Below are positions 60,193-64,000 of a stretch of DNA of 64,000 nt, piece by piece. The position numbers and the translations under genes were made by a program. Position 1 is the stretch's first letter. Each line of letters starts with the position of its first letter. Below the pieces are notes generated by a model that did no database searches, had not been told where the DNA came from, and was given only the letters and a program-made list of their open reading frames with translations. The stretch comes from Acephala macrosclerotiorum (Eukaryota; Ascomycota; Leotiomycetes; Helotiales; Mollisiaceae): the NCBI GenBank assembly GCA_014904845.1, contig MU119348.1, forward strand, positions 1 to 64,000. Reading direction: 5' to 3'.

Positions 60193-60731
60193 TCAACACC
60201 ACTCCCCACCATACCCCTGCTCCCTCCTACTCCTCTGTCCCTCAATACTCTGATCTTCAATCTCTCCAAACCCACTATCCTGATTCGCCTTCCCACTATT
60301 CCCCGTTGTTTCAACTCCGAATCCATGTTCTGAGATCGCCTCTCCATATCTTATATTCTCTGCTGTTTTCTCCCCTCGTTCTTGTTTTTCAGAGGAGAGG
60401 TGCTGGGCTGCTTCGTTTACGGTTGAGTCTGCGGAGGGAGGAGGGGTTAGTTTTTTTTTTTTTAGGTGGACGCGGAGAGAAGAAACAAGATAGAATGGAG
60501 GATGAGAGAGAAGGAAAAGAAACGAAGATCTATCTGCCAATGGAAAGAACAACAAACATCCTATTTTTTTTTATATGGAGAGAAGGAACAGAGAAGGGGA
60601 AGAAGAGACACACCATCAAATTGCCCACTCTCCTTAGCATGGCTCTTTCCGAACTCATTCACGCCCTCATACTGCGTCTGCTCGCCGCCACGTTCCGTAT
60701 CCATCAATTTGGTGTTCGTTGCTTCAGACAT
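60193..60731 (-). CDS. Small hydrophilic protein, 117 residues
   Basis: Two exons: 60614-60731 starting MSEATNTKLMDTERGGEQTQ and 60193-60428 ending EQGYGGEWC. They are separated by a 185-base intron (GTGTGT...ACTAACCCC...CTCCGCAG), with a perfect branch site, a poly-pyrimidine tract and clean phase (GAT G / AC TCA). The product is very polar, rich in Glu, Gly, Ser, Gln and Asn, with no transmembrane segment or signal, and has repeated G-F/Y-G patterns (EHGFGVETTGNSG, QDSGFGEIED, QGYGGE). That composition suggests a disordered, possibly stress-type protein, but I do not recognise the family. The 185-base intron is much longer than the others here. Confidence 0.7.
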
Positions 60732-61608
60732 CCTTTCTGAATTCTTTCGATCAATTCTAAATCACCAACTGGGAAATAGATGGAAGTATAACCGCAAAGT
60801 AGGAGCTCAATGGTTGGAGTCTTTAGTGTTGATGGTGGGGCAGCAGAATGAAGGACGCAAATGACGAATCCGGGGTTAAGATTTGGAGCTTCTCAACATT
60901 TCGACATTTCTCACATGAACTAGCATCTCCTCTCCCTCACCATCTTGAGATTTTCATGTAAGCGTTAGGAGAAAGAAAAAGAGAAACCTACTGCTTGAGA
61001 TAGAATGCCCCATACTCAATGTCCGAGAAAGTCCTTCGAAAGCTAGCCCAATTATACTAGCATGAACGCCACCTCGATATCTATCACATCTCGAAATTCA
61101 CGACACGCAACAAACGCCGTGCTCGCTGTCTTCCACTTTCCTCCAATGTCTGGAATATTGCTGTACGGCAACACTTTCAAAGACTTCTCTTCCGCGTTAA
61201 TTATTCGAATGTCCCAAATAACTCCTGGACATTAGCGAAGTTTTGTTGCACGTCTAGAACCTCCCCCGGGTGGTTCCTGGATATGGTAGGAATTTGCTCT
61301 GCTGCTTTGACGTCACAAGTTCACATTCGACTCCAGCTGGAAGAGTAGACGTGCAAGACAAAACTCAAAATGGCCTTCATGTTGATGTCTGATTTCAACT
61401 TGAAAAGGTATACTTGTAATCGATGCAAAAGTCAGGACAGACAAGTAGGCATTGGCCTTGTGTGCTATACAGATTGAAGTGGGTATTGTGATGTACAGTA
61501 CAGTGATATACAATTAACTATTCCTAACCTTTCCTCCTATCCCACCGAACCTTTTCCGTTCATCCCATCGTATGCAACCTCTAGTCATATCCTACAAGTT
61601 CCCTCCAC
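60732..61608. other. Intergenic
   Basis: Promoter side of the 117-residue gene and 3' side of the tRNA synthetase gene. No gene seen. Confidence 0.55.
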
Positions 61609-63118
61609 TCACCTCAACTCAACCCCCAACTTCTCAACCAACGCCCCCCGAACCCTCTCATGCACCTCATTTGCCTCCTCATTCGTCAACGTCCTCTCAA
61701 GACTCCTATAATTAACTCTATAACACAAACTCTTCCTCCCAGTCTTCGGGTGTGTAAATGAATCCGTCATCCTAACATCCTCCACTATATCCCCCGCCAC
61801 ATCTCTCACTATCTCCATAACATCATTTTCATGAAACTCTACCTCCTTTCCACCACCTCCCGCTGCACTGCTAGAGTTCTTCAACCAGAATGCTACATCT
61901 TTGTAACAAGCTGGGTATTTCGAGAAAGGTACGAACTTTCGAAGTTTGTCAAGATCGTCAGAAACGCCTTTAAACTGGTCCAAAAACCTCGGATCCTTAG
62001 ACCAGAATAACCTGATATCCGGAATCTCAAAAAGCAACATAGCAACCCTCTCCAACCCAATCCCAAAAGCCCACCCAAGTTGATCAGGAACACCGGCATT
62101 CTTAAAAAGATCCTGCTTCACAACCCCACACCCCAAGACCTCCAACCAATCCCCCTGCCAAAAAACCTCCAACTCCCAACTCGGACTCGTAAACGGGAAA
62201 TAAGCCTCGATCCACCTCACCCTGAGTGGCTCATCCTTAAACCCCGGATCAGCTTTCAACGCAGCCTGTTTCGCCCTCGTGAAAATCTCCACAACCACAA
62301 GCTCCAAACTCCGCTTCAAATGCGCGGCTATAGCTTCCGCTTCTTGCAAACTATGTTCCTTCTGTAACGGATTCCGTTCTTCATGAGTTGGCGGATTCGG
62401 ATCTTCGACTTTCATATCGTGTTTCGGTAATTTTTCGATATCGGCCCAGACGGCGGCCGCGATGTCGCCGGAGGGGACTTTTGATCTATCCCACATTCGT
62501 GCTCCTTCCATTTGGTGGAAGATGGGATAATGAGAGCGGTCGATTGCATCTCGTCTATAGACATCTGCTGAGATTAAGAATCCTTCGCTGGCGTTCTGGC
62601 GGAATGTATCTGCTTGATGCGCGCTTGTGTGTGTTCGAAGAACTGTGGAGGAGTTTATGTAGTATGTGTCTGTTTTTGAGCGGCCGGGGTGATCGAGAGG
62701 GAAGCCGAGGGAGTCGAAGTTTTGGTGGGTGGAGACGATGGGGAAGAGGGTGTTGTGGTAGCGGTAGGTTGGGGAGGGGAAGCGGGATTCGATTATGGAG
62801 CGGGTTATGGATATTGGGTGGTCTTTTTGGGTGTGTAGACGGCGGGAAATCGAAGAGGTTATATTCGGGGGCAGATTGTGCCATGAGTCTTTGGGGTAGG
62901 ATTTCTCTTCTATTGTAAATGTTTCGGGGGAGGTGGAAGCTGTGACTGTTAGCAGTGGTACGACTTTTTGGGGGTTTTGGAAATGGCAGACTTGTAGAAT
63001 TGTACCGGCAAGGAGCACATAGTCTCAGCCGGCGAGAAGACGCATTGCTGAGGCCAATGAATAAGGCCAATGCCTCACTCCCTGGGGAGAATCTCTTCGT
63101 CCTGGTGAGGGACCTCAT
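61609..63118 (-). CDS. MSF1: Mitochondrial phenylalanyl-tRNA synthetase
   Basis: Monomeric class II synthetase that charges mitochondrial tRNA-Phe. Model: complement of 61609-62945 and 62992-63118 across a 46-base intron (GTCTGC...CTGCTAACAG), 487 residues. Exon 1 gives an Arg/Ser-rich mitochondrial presequence (MRSLTRTKRFSPGSEAL, ASSRRLRLCAPCRYNST) and joins ITASTSPETFTIEEKSYPKD in phase. Motifs: YYINSSTVLRTHTSAHQ (motif 2 region), VRWIEAYFPFTSPSWELEVF, GWAFGIGLERVAMLLFEIPD with IRLFWSKDPRF (motif 3), and the C-terminal FDX-ACB anticodon-binding domain beginning FVPFSKYPACYKDVAFWL. The donor GTCTGC is weak, but skipping this intron would leave no ATG in frame and no presequence. Confidence 0.93.
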
Positions 63119-63611
63119 CGTTGATTTGGAGAGCTACTTTCCCTTTCTGGAAAGGCAGTGTTGTGGCTCACCACTAAGCTTCAGACGACAAGCCGACGAA
63201 TTTAGGCGTTGTCGTTTTTCCGGTTCCCGAGACTCCGATTGTCGCTCTCGAAAAAAATGACGAAGTTACAAGACCCTGCGTCAGAGAAACAGATATTAAA
63301 ATTACGAACTCAATTGGTCCTTTCAAACCCTAAAACCGACATTCAAAATCTCCTCGTGAATTCTTCATACCTATAAATTGCCGTCACTGTGTAACATACG
63401 TATCAATTCCCTATCTTAAATCCGAGTCAATCTCAAGTAAAGGCAAAGCGGGTCTCTTCATCCCGTCACGTCGCTTCGTTTCCCAGCTTATATTTTATTT
63501 TGTTTCTGCACCTCCAGCTTTATCTCGACCTCACCCCTCCAATCCGCCCTATCTACCCTCCCCTCTCTTCTCTAAACGGAATGCGAACATACTCGCGAAC
63601 CACAATTCAAA
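63119..63611. promoter_or_regulatory. Shared divergent promoter region
   Basis: 493 bases between two divergent nuclear genes for mitochondrial proteins, MSF1 (minus) and the carrier (plus). The plus-strand side just upstream of the carrier ATG is strongly pyrimidine-rich (63500-63575), as in many fungal core promoters. No specific factor site is claimed. Confidence 0.5.
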
Positions 63612-64000
63612 ATGCCAGGTAGTGAGAAGCTGCGCGGGCTGCCGCGCAAAAAGGAGTGGAAGCCACAGAATATACGGTATCCATTCTGGTTTGGAGGGAG
63701 CGCGAGTTGTTTCGCTGCTTGTGTCACTCACCCTTTGGATCTTGGTATTTCCCCTTCTCTCCCTCCTATCTTCCCTCACTAACGCGTCCCAGTTAAGGTA
63801 CGATTATCTCTCAACTGACTCTTTGGCGGAAGTGAGCGAGACGAAGAACAATAAGAGCTCTGCTAAAGAAGATATAACCACAGGTCCGTCTCCAAACCCG
63901 CCACGGCTCCGCCCCCTCAACCATGATCTCCACCTTCATCCACGTCTTCCAAACGTCCGGGTTGCGTGGTCTCTACTCCGGCCTCAGCGCCTCCCTCCTC
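63612..64000 (+). CDS. Mitochondrial carrier, dicarboxylate type (partial)
   Basis: Inner-membrane solute carrier cut by the window end. Exon 1 (63612-63744) reads MPGSEKLRGLPRKKEWKPQN, FWFGGSASCFAACVTHPLDL. Then come a 48-base intron (63745-63792), a micro-exon of only five bases TTAAG (63793-63797), an 86-base intron (63798-63883) and exon 3 from 63884. Joining gives THPLDLVKVRLQTRHGS, the first P-x-D-x-x-K/R signature of mitochondrial carriers, then TMISTFIHVFQTSGLRGLYS and GLSASLL. Without the micro-exon the Val and the signature Lys are lost and the frame breaks. Sequence style fits the dicarboxylate carrier (DIC1), but substrate assignment from one of three repeats is tentative. Confidence 0.88.

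Noticed and set aside
1..64000. CRISPR arrays, rRNA genes or a secondary-metabolite backbone gene
   Set aside because: No regularly spaced exact repeats, no rRNA-like stretches and no PKS or NRPS motifs were seen; the organism is eukaryotic.

Overview
The window looks like a chromosome segment from a filamentous ascomycete (Pezizomycotina). The evidence is short GT-AG introns of 46-86 bases (one of 185), HET and NACHT/STAND allorecognition-type genes, Fot1/pogo and hAT transposons, and AT-rich blocks that look like the product of repeat-induced point mutation (RIP). A leotiomycete would fit, but this is only a guess from gene style.

Layout. 1-8180 is an extremely AT-rich repeat isochore in which almost every remaining C precedes a G; it holds a repeated unit and a decayed LINE reverse transcriptase. 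8716-10407 is an MFS sugar transporter. 12545-13138 is a MITE-like element with 127-base inverted repeats. 13362-18596 is a one-exon HET-TPR gene. 19207-21553 is a nearly complete Fot1/pogo transposon with perfect 42-base TIRs and TA duplications. 22030-23100 is a second RIP block. 25164-31538 is a NACHT STAND gene split by a hAT transposon between Walker A and Walker B. 31958-34954 is another hAT element with an exact 8-base target duplication.

The right half is more conventional: an APH-fold kinase with a Cys/His N-terminus (35573-36996), an ADAM metalloprotease (37841-40419), a gene-poor stretch (40420-44769), a second NACHT gene with an in-frame TAA (44770-47925), a 7-TM orphan (48862-50123), three decayed genes (SGNH hydrolase, F-box protein, secreted protein), and then a housekeeping block: acetyl-CoA synthetase, a small 117-residue protein, mitochondrial phenylalanyl-tRNA synthetase and, divergently, a mitochondrial carrier with a 5-base micro-exon that runs off the window.

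Taken together, about 45 kb of transposon-rich accessory DNA carries non-self-recognition-type genes and gene relics, and gives way to a stable metabolic and mitochondrial block after about 56 kb. Three HET/NACHT-type loci occur within 35 kb; two of them carry inactivating or possibly inactivating lesions.
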